Position numbers and translations under genes: made by a program. DNA of 64,000 nt from Candidatus Edwardsbacteria bacterium RifOxyA12_full_54_48 (GTDB lineage: Bacteria > Edwardsbacteria > AC1 > EtOH8), in the NCBI GenBank assembly GCA_001777915.1, contig MFFN01000004.1:743744-807743 (forward strand), in the 5' to 3' direction. The notes under the pieces are model-generated. The model had not been told where the DNA came from, searched no databases, and saw nothing but the letters and a program-made list of their open reading frames with translations. The first letter of the stretch is position 1. Every line of letters starts with the position of its first letter. Below are positions 50,876 to 61,083 of the stretch, one piece after another.

Positions 50876-52811
50876 CATATTTGCCGCGGCCACCTACCTG
50901 ACCGGCTGGTGCCGTTTGTGGTGGCTGACCCACCGCCACCGGCTGACGGTGCTGGTCTATCATGACCCCTCCCCGGAAAGCTTCCGGACCCATATTAAGC
51001 ACCTGAGCCGATGGTTCAATTTTATCAGTCTGGATGATTTCCTGAGCGGCCAAAGGCTTCCGCCCTGGCCGGCCGTTATAACCCTGGATGACGGATATAA
51101 GAACAATTACAAATTGTTGCCGACGATCAAAGAATTCAAGCTTAAGCCGGTGGTTTACCTGAATTCAGCCCTGATCGGAACCGATGACAGCTTTTGGTTT
51201 GAAAAGATCCCGTACAAACTAAGAGAAACCCTGAAGGAATTGCCGGACGAACTGCGCCTTAAGGCTGTGGCCGAGGGAAAAGAAGCGGGGGCGGAAGGCA
51301 GCTGCCTGACCATGGAACAGATAGGGGAACTGTCATCGGCCGGGGTCGAATTCGGGTCCCATTCCCGCACCCATCCGGTATTGATCCAGTGCGACAAAGA
51401 AAAGATAAAAGACGAGATATCCGGCTCAAAAACGGAACTGGAACAAAAGCTGGGGTTGCCGGTCAAGCACTTTTCCTATCCCAACGGGGATTATAACCAG
51501 CAGATCACCGGCATCGTAAGGGAAAGCGGCTATATAAGCGCCAGGACCATCCGCAACGGCTGCAGCCGGGCCCAAGACGATCCCTTTCAGCTCCGGGCCC
51601 ATAATATTTCCGATGATGCCGGGTATTTCAAGCTGATCTGCCAGAGCTGCGGCCTGTTCGTCCTGCCTTCCATGATCCGGACCTGGGGGGAGAAACTGCG
51701 GGCCCGGCCGTATCGCAAAGAGGATTCCCTCAATGTTCTCTTGACCATCGATTCCCTGGGGGTCGGCGGGGCGGAAAGACAGCTGATAGAACTGGCCCGG
51801 GGCCTGGCGGATAAGCCCGGCATCAACTGCCAGGTGCTGGCCATGTCCCGTCAGGATCATTACACGGCCCTGCAGGATTCCGGGATCATTGTCCACCGGC
51901 TGGTACGCAGGGTCCGGCATGACTGGACCGTCTTCCTTCGGATGTATGGGCTGTTGAAAAAACTGCGCCCCGATATTGTGCATTCCTGGGACTATATGAC
52001 GGCCATTTATGCCCTTCCGGCCTGCAAGTTACTGGGCATAAAGTTCATCAACGGGGCTATCAGGTATTCATCGAAAAGGCTTGACCGGCTGTACAAATTG
52101 AAAGCGGCCGTAACTTTCCCCCCCTCCGACGCCATTGTGGCAAATTCTTTGGCCGGCCTTAAGGTCCACGGGCTCGAAGACAAAAGTAAGGCCCGTGTCA
52201 TAAACAACGGGATCGACCTCGGCCGCTTCAGCCGGGGTAAAGCAAAATCAAAAAAAGATTTGGGCATCACCACCAAGAACGCAGTGGGAATGGTGGCCAC
52301 CTTTTCGGATTACAAAGATTACCCCACATTTGTAAAGGCTGCCCAAAAAATACTTGCAGTCCGTGATGATGTCACCTTCATTGCGGTGGGGGACGGGCCT
52401 GGCCTGGATTCCGTAAAACAGTCGGTATCTGATGAAAACAAGGGGAAGGTCATATTCACAGGCCAGCTGAAGGATGTTGAATCCGTTATACCACTGTTTG
52501 ATGTGGGAGTTTTGGCGACATTTGACGAAGGATTCCCCAATGTGATCATGGAATACATGGCCTGCAAAGTACCCTCAGTCGCCTCTGGGGGCGGTGGTAC
52601 CGGGGAGCTGATCAATGACGGGCGTAACGGTTTTTTGGTGCAACAGGGGAATGTCGAGCAAATGGTTGAAAGGATAGTCTCCTTGCTCGATGACGGAAAG
52701 CTGGCGGCGGAAATGGGGGCCAGGGGATATGAAATGGTCTGCAATTTAAGCCATACGGCGATGACGGTTAAATATCTGGAACTATACCGTCACACCTCGG
52801 GAAAAAGATAG
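50853..52811 (+). CDS. Fusion of polysaccharide deacetylase (NodB) and GT4 glycosyltransferase
   Basis: 652 aa from TTG 50853. Residues about 30-270 are a NodB domain: TLDDG with D79-D80, GSHSRTHP with the HxxxH metal motif, and HFSYPNGDYNQQ. Residues about 285-645 are a GT4 with LTIDSLGVGGAERQLIELAR, VINNGIDLGRFS and FDEGFPNVIMEYMACKVPSV (E-x7-E like). Both halves keep their key residues. One polypeptide could thus add a sugar and remove an acetyl group from it or its neighbour. The start overlaps the methyltransferase gene by 23 bases. Confidence 0.9.
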   Translation: MLRSRTSDIFAAATYLTGWCRLWWLTHRHRLTVLVYHDPSPESFRTHIKHLSRWFNFISLDDFLSGQRLPPWPAVITLDDGYKNNYKLLPTIKEFKLKPVVYLNSALIGTDDSFWFEKIPYKLRETLKELPDELRLKAVAEGKEAGAEGSCLTMEQIGELSSAGVEFGSHSRTHPVLIQCDKEKIKDEISGSKTELEQKLGLPVKHFSYPNGDYNQQITGIVRESGYISARTIRNGCSRAQDDPFQLRAHNISDDAGYFKLICQSCGLFVLPSMIRTWGEKLRARPYRKEDSLNVLLTIDSLGVGGAERQLIELARGLADKPGINCQVLAMSRQDHYTALQDSGIIVHRLVRRVRHDWTVFLRMYGLLKKLRPDIVHSWDYMTAIYALPACKLLGIKFINGAIRYSSKRLDRLYKLKAAVTFPPSDAIVANSLAGLKVHGLEDKSKARVINNGIDLGRFSRGKAKSKKDLGITTKNAVGMVATFSDYKDYPTFVKAAQKILAVRDDVTFIAVGDGPGLDSVKQSVSDENKGKVIFTGQLKDVESVIPLFDVGVLATFDEGFPNVIMEYMACKVPSVASGGGGTGELINDGRNGFLVQQGNVEQMVERIVSLLDDGKLAAEMGARGYEMVCNLSHTAMTVKYLELYRHTSGKR

Positions 52812-52850
52812 GTACAATGCCCGTGATTCATGTTTTAATATCGTAAATAA

Positions 52851-54710
52851 ATGTGCGGAATAACCGGATTAATTCATCTGGAAAGCCAAAGGAAAGCTGA
52901 CCGGTCCAAGATCAAGCGGATGGCCGACAGCATTGCCCACCGCGGCCCGGACGGCGAGGGGTTTTATGTCAACGGACCGCTGGCATTGGGCCATCGGCGG
53001 TTGTCCATCATCGACCTTAAGACCGGCGACCAGCCCATGTTCACCGAAGATAAGCGGCTGACCATAGTTTATAACGGAGAGATATACAATTATATCGAAC
53101 TCAGAGAAGAACTGTCTTCGCTGGGGCATGTCTTTAAAACGGATTCCGATACAGAGGTCATTCTGAATGCCTATACACAGTGGGGAGAGGATTGCCAGCT
53201 GCGCTTCAATGGGATGTGGGCCTTTGCCATCTGGGATGCTAAAAATGGTTCATTATTTCTTTCGCGGGACCGCTTGGGCGAAAAACCACTGCATTACGCC
53301 CTCTATGATAATTCTCTTCTTTTCGGATCCGAAATAAAAAGCCTTTTGGCCTACGGCCTGCCCAAGAGGCCGGATAACAGGATGACGGAGATATATCTCG
53401 GCTTGGGATATGTCCCGGCGCCGTATTCTTTTTATGAGGGGATTTTAAAGCTTGAACCGGGCTGCTGCCTTTCTGTGGTTGACGGGAAGATCAGTCTGAG
53501 AAGATACTGGGAACTGCCAGATATTTCTGAAGCCGAACTGATCGGGGATAGACCGAAGGTCAATGAGACATTTTTAGAATTATTGACGGATTCGGTTCGC
53601 CTGCGAATGCGGAGCGATGTGCCTTACGGGGCTTTTTTAAGCGGCGGCCTGGATTCCTCCAGCCTGGTGGCGATGATGTCGGATATCAGCCAGCATCCGG
53701 TAGAGACCTTTACCGTTGGTTTTGAGAACGCCGATTTTGATGAAAGAGCATTGGCCAGACAGGTGGCTGATAAATTCGGGTGCCGGCACCATGATGGGAC
53801 AATCACTGCAGAAACTTTGACGGAATCACTTTCAAGGGTTTTGTCATACACGGATGAGCCATTCGGCGACTCATCGGCCATAGCCACCGGCTACGTAGCT
53901 GAATATGCCAGAAAAAATGTCAAGATGGCCATAACCGGGGACGGCGGGGATGAAGTGCTATCCGGTTATTCCAGCTATCAGTCAGAAAAACTGTCTGGTT
54001 TTTTGCATAGATTTCCAAGGGGCCTAAGAAAGGGAATCCCTTCAGTAATAAAATTCATCAGCCGTCCGGTTGGCGGGCGGTGGCGATATAAAACAGACCG
54101 ATTTATAAATGTTCTGGATTCTGCCGGTGACAGCTTCCAAAACAGGCTTCTGAACAAAGCCAGCTGGATGGACCCCAGAATGCTGCGGGAGATCATTTCC
54201 AGTGAAAGCCAGGGAGCCATTCATTTGGATGAATATCTCGAACAGAAAATGGCGCAATGCCGGTTCAAGGATGGATTCTACCGGAATATGTATTATAATT
54301 TCAAATTATCGCTGCCGGAGGACATGCTGGTGAAGGTTGACCGGATGGCCATGTCCCATTCTTTAGAGACCCGGGCCCCGTTCTTGGATCACCGGCTGGT
54401 GGAATATATGTACCGGGTGCCTAAGGATATAAAAATGAAAGGGTTTCAGCGTAAAAGCATTTTACGCGATACTGTCGGCAAAAGACTTCCGGAGGCCGTC
54501 AGGCAAGCGGGTAAAAAGGGATTTGTGGTCCCCCTTAGGGATTGGTGCCGCGATCCAAATATGGCCCCGGCCTTGGATGACTTATGGAAAACAGACTGGG
54601 GTTTGAATCAAAATATGGTCAAGCAGGCCGTAGTGGAAAATGCGAACGGAACAGCCGACAACGGCAATTTTATTTGGATGATGCTGTTGTTAAAGCAATG
54701 GATGATATAA
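52851..54710 (+). CDS. asnB: Asparagine synthase-type amidotransferase, copy 1
   Basis: 619 aa. Cys2 begins the Ntn-type glutaminase (CGITGLIHLE; RGPDGEG and YNGEIYNYIELRE). The synthase PPi loop is S264-G-G-L-D-S-S. VDRMAMSHSLETRAPFLDHR and the late KKGFVVPLRDW are conserved. The family can make asparagine, but in polysaccharide and exosortase-type loci such proteins are thought to amidate sugar carboxyls. It is 9 bases from the next GT4 gene. Confidence 0.92.
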   Translation: MCGITGLIHLESQRKADRSKIKRMADSIAHRGPDGEGFYVNGPLALGHRRLSIIDLKTGDQPMFTEDKRLTIVYNGEIYNYIELREELSSLGHVFKTDSDTEVILNAYTQWGEDCQLRFNGMWAFAIWDAKNGSLFLSRDRLGEKPLHYALYDNSLLFGSEIKSLLAYGLPKRPDNRMTEIYLGLGYVPAPYSFYEGILKLEPGCCLSVVDGKISLRRYWELPDISEAELIGDRPKVNETFLELLTDSVRLRMRSDVPYGAFLSGGLDSSSLVAMMSDISQHPVETFTVGFENADFDERALARQVADKFGCRHHDGTITAETLTESLSRVLSYTDEPFGDSSAIATGYVAEYARKNVKMAITGDGGDEVLSGYSSYQSEKLSGFLHRFPRGLRKGIPSVIKFISRPVGGRWRYKTDRFINVLDSAGDSFQNRLLNKASWMDPRMLREIISSESQGAIHLDEYLEQKMAQCRFKDGFYRNMYYNFKLSLPEDMLVKVDRMAMSHSLETRAPFLDHRLVEYMYRVPKDIKMKGFQRKSILRDTVGKRLPEAVRQAGKKGFVVPLRDWCRDPNMAPALDDLWKTDWGLNQNMVKQAVVENANGTADNGNFIWMMLLLKQWMI

Positions 54711-54719
54711 GGCGACCAG

Positions 54720-55823
54720 ATGACAGCAAAACACCTCAAAATATTATTCAGCATGCCCAACGCTTCGCTGCATGGAGGCCCGGCCCAGCATCTGCCCCTT
54801 TTGCTGGATGGGTTGCGCCCCCATTGCGATGTATGGACCTTCGAATTCGGACGCAAAAAGGACAGCGAGACCATTTGGCAGAAAATATCAGGCCGGATGT
54901 TGGACCTTTTCAGGTTGAACCTGGCCATAACCGCCTTTGATCCGGATATAATCCACCATAATTCGGCCTTTGACAGCATGTCAATAATGAGAGATGCGCC
55001 CCTGCTGTGGCTGGCGAGATCCAGGAAAGTGCCTCTTTTGATCAAGATACACGGGAGCCATAGGGAGGCTTTTGGCGACATGGGAATGGCCGCCAATATC
55101 CTGCGTAATTATATTATAAAACACGCCCACCGCATTTGCGTCCTTTCCGGGTCAGAGAAAAAGGAATTTGAAGACAGGTGGCCGGCATGCAAGGGCCGGG
55201 TGGAGGTGGTTAAAAATATAATCAAACCTGATTTTTTCAAGGCTCAGCGCCGGGAAAGCCCGGATCCCACGGTGCTTTTCATTTCCCGGTTCATCAAAAT
55301 GAAGGGGATCTTCGATCTGCTGGATGCCGTGCCGGCGGTCCTGGTCGAAAAGCCCAGGGTCAAATTCATATTTGTCGGCAGCGGTCCCGATGGGGAGAGG
55401 TTCGACCGGCTGGTGGCTGATAAAGAACTGGGCCCAGCGGTCGAGCATATTCCGCATATCGGAAATCAAGACACCCTGCAATATTATGAAAAAGCCTGGT
55501 GTCTGGCATTCCCCACGTACTACCCCGAAGGAATGCCCATGGTAGTGGCCGAGGCGATGGCGGCGGGCTGTCCGGTGGTGACAACCAGGACCAGATTCTC
55601 AGCTTCATACATGACCGAAGGCCGGCATTGTCTGTTCGCTGAGCCGGGACAGCCCGGGCTGCTTGCCAGACAGATAATCCGGTTGGTGGAAGATAATGAA
55701 TTGAGGAAAGGCCTGAGCCAAAATGCAAGAACCCTGGCAACACGTTTCACCGATCGGGAGGCGGCCCCGGAGTTTCTCAACCTTTATAGAACCATGACAG
55801 ATAACAATTCAAAAAGAATTTAA
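54720..55823 (+). CDS. Glycosyltransferase family 4, twin A
   Basis: 367 aa. N-terminal ILFSMPNASLHGGPAQHLPL; DPDIIHHNSAFDSMSIMRDA; VPLLIKIHGSHREAFGDMG; donor side VLFISRFIKMKGIFDLLDAV and PTYYPEGMPMVVAEAMAAGC with E-x7-E. The same blocks recur in the gene at 56777, so the two are paralogues that flank the epimerase gene. Confidence 0.93.
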   Translation: MTAKHLKILFSMPNASLHGGPAQHLPLLLDGLRPHCDVWTFEFGRKKDSETIWQKISGRMLDLFRLNLAITAFDPDIIHHNSAFDSMSIMRDAPLLWLARSRKVPLLIKIHGSHREAFGDMGMAANILRNYIIKHAHRICVLSGSEKKEFEDRWPACKGRVEVVKNIIKPDFFKAQRRESPDPTVLFISRFIKMKGIFDLLDAVPAVLVEKPRVKFIFVGSGPDGERFDRLVADKELGPAVEHIPHIGNQDTLQYYEKAWCLAFPTYYPEGMPMVVAEAMAAGCPVVTTRTRFSASYMTEGRHCLFAEPGQPGLLARQIIRLVEDNELRKGLSQNARTLATRFTDREAAPEFLNLYRTMTDNNSKRI

Positions 55824-55842
55824 CTTAACAGCGCGGATAAAG

Positions 55843-56787
55843 ATGTCTGAAAAATATTTGATCACCGGCGGGGCGGGGTTCATTGGCTCCAATCTTACCG
55901 CCGAATTGCTTAACTCGGGAGCGCAGGTCAGGGTGCTGGACAATTTCTCCACCGGAAAAAGGGAGAACCTGCTTCCCTTCAAGGGTCATCAGAACATGGA
56001 GCTGATCGAGGGCGATCTCAGAAGTTTTCACATAGTCCGGCAAGCCGTAAAGGGGGTTGATTACGTTCTTCACCAAGGGGCGCTTCCTTCGGTTCCCCGG
56101 TCCATTGCCGACCCCATCACCACCAATGACGTCAATATATTGGGGACCCTTAACGTGCTGGAGGCGGCCAAGGAATTCGGGGTTAAGAGGGTGGTCTATG
56201 CCTCCTCATCCTCCATTTACGGCAACAGCCCCACCCTGCCAAAGTCCGAGGAGATGCCGGTCCAGCCGCTTTCGCCCTACGCCCTTTCCAAGTACACCGG
56301 GGAGAGATATTCCCAGATCTTTCACCAGGTGTACGGCCTGGAAACGGTTTGCCTGCGGTATTTCAACGTTTTTGGCCCCAACCAGGACCCCGCCTCCCAG
56401 TACAGCGCGGTCATCCCCAAATTCATCAAAATGATCTCCGAGGGCATTTCTCCCATAATATACGGTGATGGCGGCCATTCCAGGGATTTTACCCCTGTGG
56501 CAAATGTGGTGAGGGCAAATCTGCTGGCCTGCAGATCAACCGGGGCTTCGGGGCAGGTGTTCAATATCGCCTGCGGCCAGCGGCATACCTTGCTGGACCT
56601 GGTAACCGCAATAAATAAATTCCTGGGCTCCCGGGTAGAACCGCGCTTCGAAAAAGAAAGGGCCGGGGATGTTCGCGATTCCATGGCTTCCATAGAACGG
56701 GCCGCCAAAGGCATGGGGTATCGGCCCGAAGTCTCATTTCAGGAGGGCCTGGCAAGTTTAATCAAAATAACGGCCGATGGAAAGTAG
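55843..56787 (+). CDS. NAD-dependent sugar epimerase/dehydratase (extended SDR)
   Basis: 314 aa. Rossmann motif GGAGFIG (residues 9-15), then YASSSSIYGNSPTLPKSEE and SPYALSKYTGE with the catalytic Tyr-x3-Lys. The length and motifs match UDP-glucose/GlcNAc 4-epimerases (GalE/WbpP group). It provides an epimerised nucleotide sugar for the locus. It overlaps twin B by 11 bases. Confidence 0.92.
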   Translation: MSEKYLITGGAGFIGSNLTAELLNSGAQVRVLDNFSTGKRENLLPFKGHQNMELIEGDLRSFHIVRQAVKGVDYVLHQGALPSVPRSIADPITTNDVNILGTLNVLEAAKEFGVKRVVYASSSSIYGNSPTLPKSEEMPVQPLSPYALSKYTGERYSQIFHQVYGLETVCLRYFNVFGPNQDPASQYSAVIPKFIKMISEGISPIIYGDGGHSRDFTPVANVVRANLLACRSTGASGQVFNIACGQRHTLLDLVTAINKFLGSRVEPRFEKERAGDVRDSMASIERAAKGMGYRPEVSFQEGLASLIKITADGK

Positions 56788-57862
56788 CCGGGTAAAAATA
56801 TTATTTGGAATATTGGGCCCAGAAGTCCATGGCGGCATTTCCCAGGTTTCGCCCTATCTGGAGAGTTGTCTCAGGGACAAGGTAACGATCAAAACATTCA
56901 TCTTTGGCCGGCGATCAAATTCCGAACGGGTGTTTGACAAGTGCATCGGAAGATTTGCCGATCTGATCAGGTTGACCATTGATGTTCACGGCCTGCTGCC
57001 GGATATCATACACCATAATACTTCTTTTGACCGCAAATCGATCATCCGGGATGCGCCGTTGGTCTTTATACTCAAGCGGGCAGGCATTCCCCTGCTGCTT
57101 ATGATCCATGGCAGCCACCGGGAGAGCTTTGGGAAAATGAGCTCGATAATGAGAAGCCTGCGTGATTATGTCTTGAAGAACTGCGCTTGCATCGGCACCC
57201 TTTCGGAAGCCGAAAAAAATGATTTCTGCGATTACTGGCCGGATCTGAAGGGAAAAGTAAGGGTGTTAAAGAATATCATCAAACCGGAATTTTATCAGGC
57301 AGAACGAAGAGAGCGCGCCACCCCAAAGATATTGTTCGTATCCCGCTTCATAAGAAAGAAAGGCGTTTTTGACCTTGCAAAAGCAGCGCCCAAGGTACTG
57401 GCAGAATTCCCGGATGCCGAATTCCTGTTCGTGGGCAGCGGTCCGGCCGGCGGGGAATTTGACAGCCTAGTTGAGGTGAACGGGCTGGGCGGCAATATCC
57501 GCCATCTGGAGCATATCGACAACCTGGCAATAATAGAACATTACAAAGACTCCTGGTGCTTGGTATTCCCCACCCATTATCCCGAAGGGATGCCCATGGT
57601 GGTGGCCGAGGCCATGGCGGCCGGGTGCCCGGTGGTCACCACCAGGACCAGGTTTTCATTGTCCTATATGGAGGAGGAAAAAAACTGCATTTACGTTGCG
57701 GAGGGCGATCCGGAGTCCATCGCCGATGGCATCATCCGTTTGTTGAAGGATGATAATTTAAGGATGAGCATCAGCAGGAACAACAGGGTGCTGGCGGAGA
57801 GGTTCACGGCCGATAAGGTGGTGGATGAATTTATGAATATTTACAAATCGTTAAACGAATAA
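56777..57862 (+). CDS. Glycosyltransferase family 4, twin B
   Basis: 361 aa. Matches twin A block by block: LPDIIHHNTSFDRKSIIRDA, PLLLMIHGSHRESFGKM, ILFVSRFIRKKGVFDL, and PTHYPEGMPMVVAEAMAAGC followed by PVVTTRTRFSLSYM. The duplication spans the whole protein. The two probably transfer related sugars to different acceptors. It starts inside the end of the epimerase gene. Confidence 0.93.
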   Translation: MESSRVKILFGILGPEVHGGISQVSPYLESCLRDKVTIKTFIFGRRSNSERVFDKCIGRFADLIRLTIDVHGLLPDIIHHNTSFDRKSIIRDAPLVFILKRAGIPLLLMIHGSHRESFGKMSSIMRSLRDYVLKNCACIGTLSEAEKNDFCDYWPDLKGKVRVLKNIIKPEFYQAERRERATPKILFVSRFIRKKGVFDLAKAAPKVLAEFPDAEFLFVGSGPAGGEFDSLVEVNGLGGNIRHLEHIDNLAIIEHYKDSWCLVFPTHYPEGMPMVVAEAMAAGCPVVTTRTRFSLSYMEEEKNCIYVAEGDPESIADGIIRLLKDDNLRMSISRNNRVLAERFTADKVVDEFMNIYKSLNE

Positions 57863-57901
57863 AATATAAGCGGTACCAGAAATATTGGTGAAGGATAATA
57901 C

Positions 57902-58948
57902 ATGATAAGCAAGAGATATACACTTAGAACCAGTTCTAATCTTTATTCTGGCATAGTGGAGCACTTGAAGAACAATCACAACTTTTGTGATTTGTATTAT
58001 AGAGATAACTATAAGTGCATGAAGAACAAGCTTTCCCTAATAGTTGATATTATAAGAGATATATACTTTACCTTTAAAGTGGCCGGTAAAATAAATAATG
58101 CTGATACTGTTATTGGTTTTTCTTATATGGGGTTAGCGTTATTGATATTTACAAAAATGAGAATTATTAACGTAAGAAAGAAATACTGGTATGGTTTGTT
58201 CTTACATTCCCAAATTGCAATAGATTTATTGGGATATTTGTTAAAAATATTTGATGATGGGAAGACAATATTTGTTGTGTTTTCAAAATATGAAATCACA
58301 TTATATTCAAAACATCTAAAACTGCCCAAGGACAGGTTTAGATACGTTCCGTTGCCGTATTATCCTCCCAATCCTGAAGCAAAAACGGAATTTACAAATA
58401 ACTATAAACCAAAATACCAAAGTTACTATTTCTCTGGGGGTTACAGCAACAGAGACTATATTGCTCTTATTAACGTTTTTAGGGAAGTAAAGGAAAATCT
58501 CATCATTGCCTGCTCTCATTTAAACACGGAAATAGAAAACATCAAAATTTCCGACAATATCAGCATTTTATATGATGTTAAGACATATAATTTTATTGAG
58601 TTACTAATGGGATCAAAGGCATGCATTTTGCCAATGAAATCAAATACCGGTGCAGCTGGTCAAATGGTAGTTGCTGATAGCATGTATTTGAAAAAAGTGA
58701 TTATTGCCAGTAATACCGATATAATAAAAGAATATGTTGATGATGGTATTACAGGAATTTTATTAGGGAACATTATGCAGGACCTGCCAACGGTGCTTAA
58801 AGATATCACTATATACCCTAAAAAATTTCAACAAATGGGGGAAAGGGCTTATAAATCATTATTAAACAGATATTCAAAGGAAATGGTTTACGAGGAAGTC
58901 ACTAAACTTGTAGGTTCACAGGACGAAGTAATAACTATGATATCGTAA
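57902..58948 (+). CDS. GT-B glycosyltransferase-like protein, AT-rich
   Basis: 348 aa. The donor-like part has VYFSGGYS-type strands (YYFSGGYSNRDYIALINVF), ILPMKSNTGAAGQMVVADSM and KVIIASNTDIIKEYVDDGIT, which fit a GT4 donor site, while the N-terminal half is poorly conserved. The DNA is strongly AT-rich, as is the next gene, and is likely a horizontally acquired segment. GAAGGA precedes the ATG. Confidence 0.75.
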   Translation: MISKRYTLRTSSNLYSGIVEHLKNNHNFCDLYYRDNYKCMKNKLSLIVDIIRDIYFTFKVAGKINNADTVIGFSYMGLALLIFTKMRIINVRKKYWYGLFLHSQIAIDLLGYLLKIFDDGKTIFVVFSKYEITLYSKHLKLPKDRFRYVPLPYYPPNPEAKTEFTNNYKPKYQSYYFSGGYSNRDYIALINVFREVKENLIIACSHLNTEIENIKISDNISILYDVKTYNFIELLMGSKACILPMKSNTGAAGQMVVADSMYLKKVIIASNTDIIKEYVDDGITGILLGNIMQDLPTVLKDITIYPKKFQQMGERAYKSLLNRYSKEMVYEEVTKLVGSQDEVITMIS

Positions 58949-58971
58949 TAATCCAAACGAAGACAATATTA

Positions 58972-60927
58972 GTGAAATTAAACAAAACCAAAATGACTAT
59001 CCAGTGGTATATAAATAGATTAAAGTGTATGAGTTCTGGCGAAATTGTATTTAGGCTCAGACAGCATGTAAAAAAGATATATGAAAACATAAGGTATCAG
59101 CACAGATATTTCCCAAAAGTCCATTTGATGTTGCCGGCCTATAATATATTTAACGTAGATAATGCGGAGACAAGGATAGATTCAATTACAGTAACAATAT
59201 TTGGTAAAAAGATAGATCTCGGGCCAAAAATAAATTGGCACAAGGATTACTGCACCGGCAAAGAATTTCCCCAAGAATTCTCAAAGAATATTGATATCGA
59301 AAATGAAAAATATGGAAGTGTAAAACCTGTTTGGGAGCTAAATCGTTTACATTTTATGCCTAAGCTGGCATTGGGTTATAGAAAATTCAACAAACAGGAG
59401 GATTTGGATTTATTTATCAGTATTACGAGTTCGTGGATAGATGATAACCAGTATTTTAAGGGTATAAATTGGTTTAGCAATATTGAAGTAAACCTAAGGT
59501 TAATAAGTTGGTTTTGGTCCTGGAATTTTTTAGAGGCCAGTAAGCTACTTGAATATAATAAGGAATTTAAAGACTTTGTTGAGAAAAAATGGGTACCAGC
59601 AATATATTTACATTGCAAATATAGCTCGGGCAATCGTTCAAAATACTCCTCCGCTAACAACCACTTGATTGCAGAAGCTACCGGCTTGTTTGTCTCTGCT
59701 AATTTATGGAAATTTAAGGAATCCGAAAAATGGTTAAAAGATTCAAAGCACATTTTGGAGAAGGAAATAGTAAAACAGCATACGGTGGAGGGTATTAATA
59801 GAGAAGAGGCTGCCGGGTATATCAAATTTGTGACGGATTTATTCATGTTGGCATACATTGTTGGGGAAAAGACTGGGAATAGATTCTCGGATGTTTATGT
59901 CAAATGTTTAAAAAATATAACATACTATATAAGCAACTTGGTGGATAATAAAGGTAATGTGCCCGGATACGGTGATGACGATGATAGTGTGATACTTTCA
60001 TTAGATTCGCATGATAAGGTAAATAATTGGCAATCGTTATTGTGTTCTGGTGCGACAATATTTCAGGATCCTGTTTTGAAATCTATAACAAATCGGTTTG
60101 ATTTTAAAAATCAAGTGCTTTTCGGAAATGGTGGAGAAAATATATATAATTCAATATTAGCCGATAAAAAGCCAAGAGAAAGCATTTTATATAAAAATTC
60201 AGGACATTTCATTCTAAGAAAAGAAACCGGGGCCAAAGAAATATACATGCATCTTAAAAATTCGCCATTGGGATACTTGTCCATTTCTGCACATGGGCAC
60301 GCCGATGCGCTATCTTTCACCCTAAATGTTGATGGGTTCCCATATTTTATTGATTCTGGAACTTATTCCTACGGTGCGAAACCAAAGTGGAGAAATTATT
60401 TTAAAGGCACTTTAGCGCATAATACGATAAGGGTAGATAAAAAAGACCAGGCAACGATTGGCGGACCAACAATATGGCTGGACCATTATAAGTGTAAATT
60501 AATCAAAGCTGAATCCAATCCAGAAATGGATTATATACTTGCCACCCATGACGGTTATAGAAAATCCGGGGTAGAACATGTCAGGGAAATAACATTTATT
60601 AAGAACAAAAATCATTTTATAATACGGGACATGATACAGATTAATGATAGCAAGTTGCATATTATCGAAATCCCGTTTCATCTAAACCCCAAGACTGAAG
60701 TGTTGAGCATAGATAAAAACAACTATTTATTGAAACACGATAATAGTCGTGCGGTGTCAGTTCAGTTAGATAATCGTTTAAGCCCGGAAATAATATCGGG
60801 ACAAGATGAACCAATACTGGGTTGGTATTCTAACGCGTATTTCCATAAAGAAAAAGCCCGGGTTATTTATAATCAAATAAAAACCAACAAATCAATTGTA
60901 ATAACAAATAACATAATAATAGAATGA
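58972..60927 (+). CDS. Heparinase II/III family protein, AT-rich
   Basis: 651 aa from GTG 58972 (ATG 58993 is possible). The N terminus TIQWYINRLKCMSSGEIVFRLRQH is the conserved opening of heparinase-like proteins in polysaccharide loci. An all-alpha toroid follows (NWFSNIEVNLRLISWFWSWNF). The C-terminal beta-sandwich holds H441-G-H443-A-D445 (active-site region), FIDSGTYSYG and LAHNTIRVD. No signal peptide is seen. It may cut or remodel the polymer, or be a glycan-modifying enzyme without lyase activity. Confidence 0.88.
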   Translation: MKLNKTKMTIQWYINRLKCMSSGEIVFRLRQHVKKIYENIRYQHRYFPKVHLMLPAYNIFNVDNAETRIDSITVTIFGKKIDLGPKINWHKDYCTGKEFPQEFSKNIDIENEKYGSVKPVWELNRLHFMPKLALGYRKFNKQEDLDLFISITSSWIDDNQYFKGINWFSNIEVNLRLISWFWSWNFLEASKLLEYNKEFKDFVEKKWVPAIYLHCKYSSGNRSKYSSANNHLIAEATGLFVSANLWKFKESEKWLKDSKHILEKEIVKQHTVEGINREEAAGYIKFVTDLFMLAYIVGEKTGNRFSDVYVKCLKNITYYISNLVDNKGNVPGYGDDDDSVILSLDSHDKVNNWQSLLCSGATIFQDPVLKSITNRFDFKNQVLFGNGGENIYNSILADKKPRESILYKNSGHFILRKETGAKEIYMHLKNSPLGYLSISAHGHADALSFTLNVDGFPYFIDSGTYSYGAKPKWRNYFKGTLAHNTIRVDKKDQATIGGPTIWLDHYKCKLIKAESNPEMDYILATHDGYRKSGVEHVREITFIKNKNHFIIRDMIQINDSKLHIIEIPFHLNPKTEVLSIDKNNYLLKHDNSRAVSVQLDNRLSPEIISGQDEPILGWYSNAYFHKEKARVIYNQIKTNKSIVITNNIIIE

Positions 60928-61008
60928 CCAAAGAATTACTTCAGGTGGTGTAAAAAACAGCAGATCCATTTATTTTTCGTATTATATTTAGATTGCAGCA
61001 ACATTAAA

Positions 61009-61083
61009 ATGGATAATCAGCAAATGAAAATAGATTCGATCAATATATACATCCCGGTCAGAGTCAAGGAGCAACGCAAGTAA
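61009..61083 (+). CDS. Possible 24-aa small ORF ahead of the second amidotransferase
   Basis: ATG 61009 to TAA 61081-61083, with the stop directly before the ATG of the amidotransferase gene. The peptide is MDNQQMKIDSINIYI plus PVRVKEQRK. It has no ribosome site of its own, but AAGGAG inside it is the only candidate ribosome site for the downstream gene. It could be a coupling leader or chance. Confidence 0.25.
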   Translation: MDNQQMKIDSINIYIPVRVKEQRK

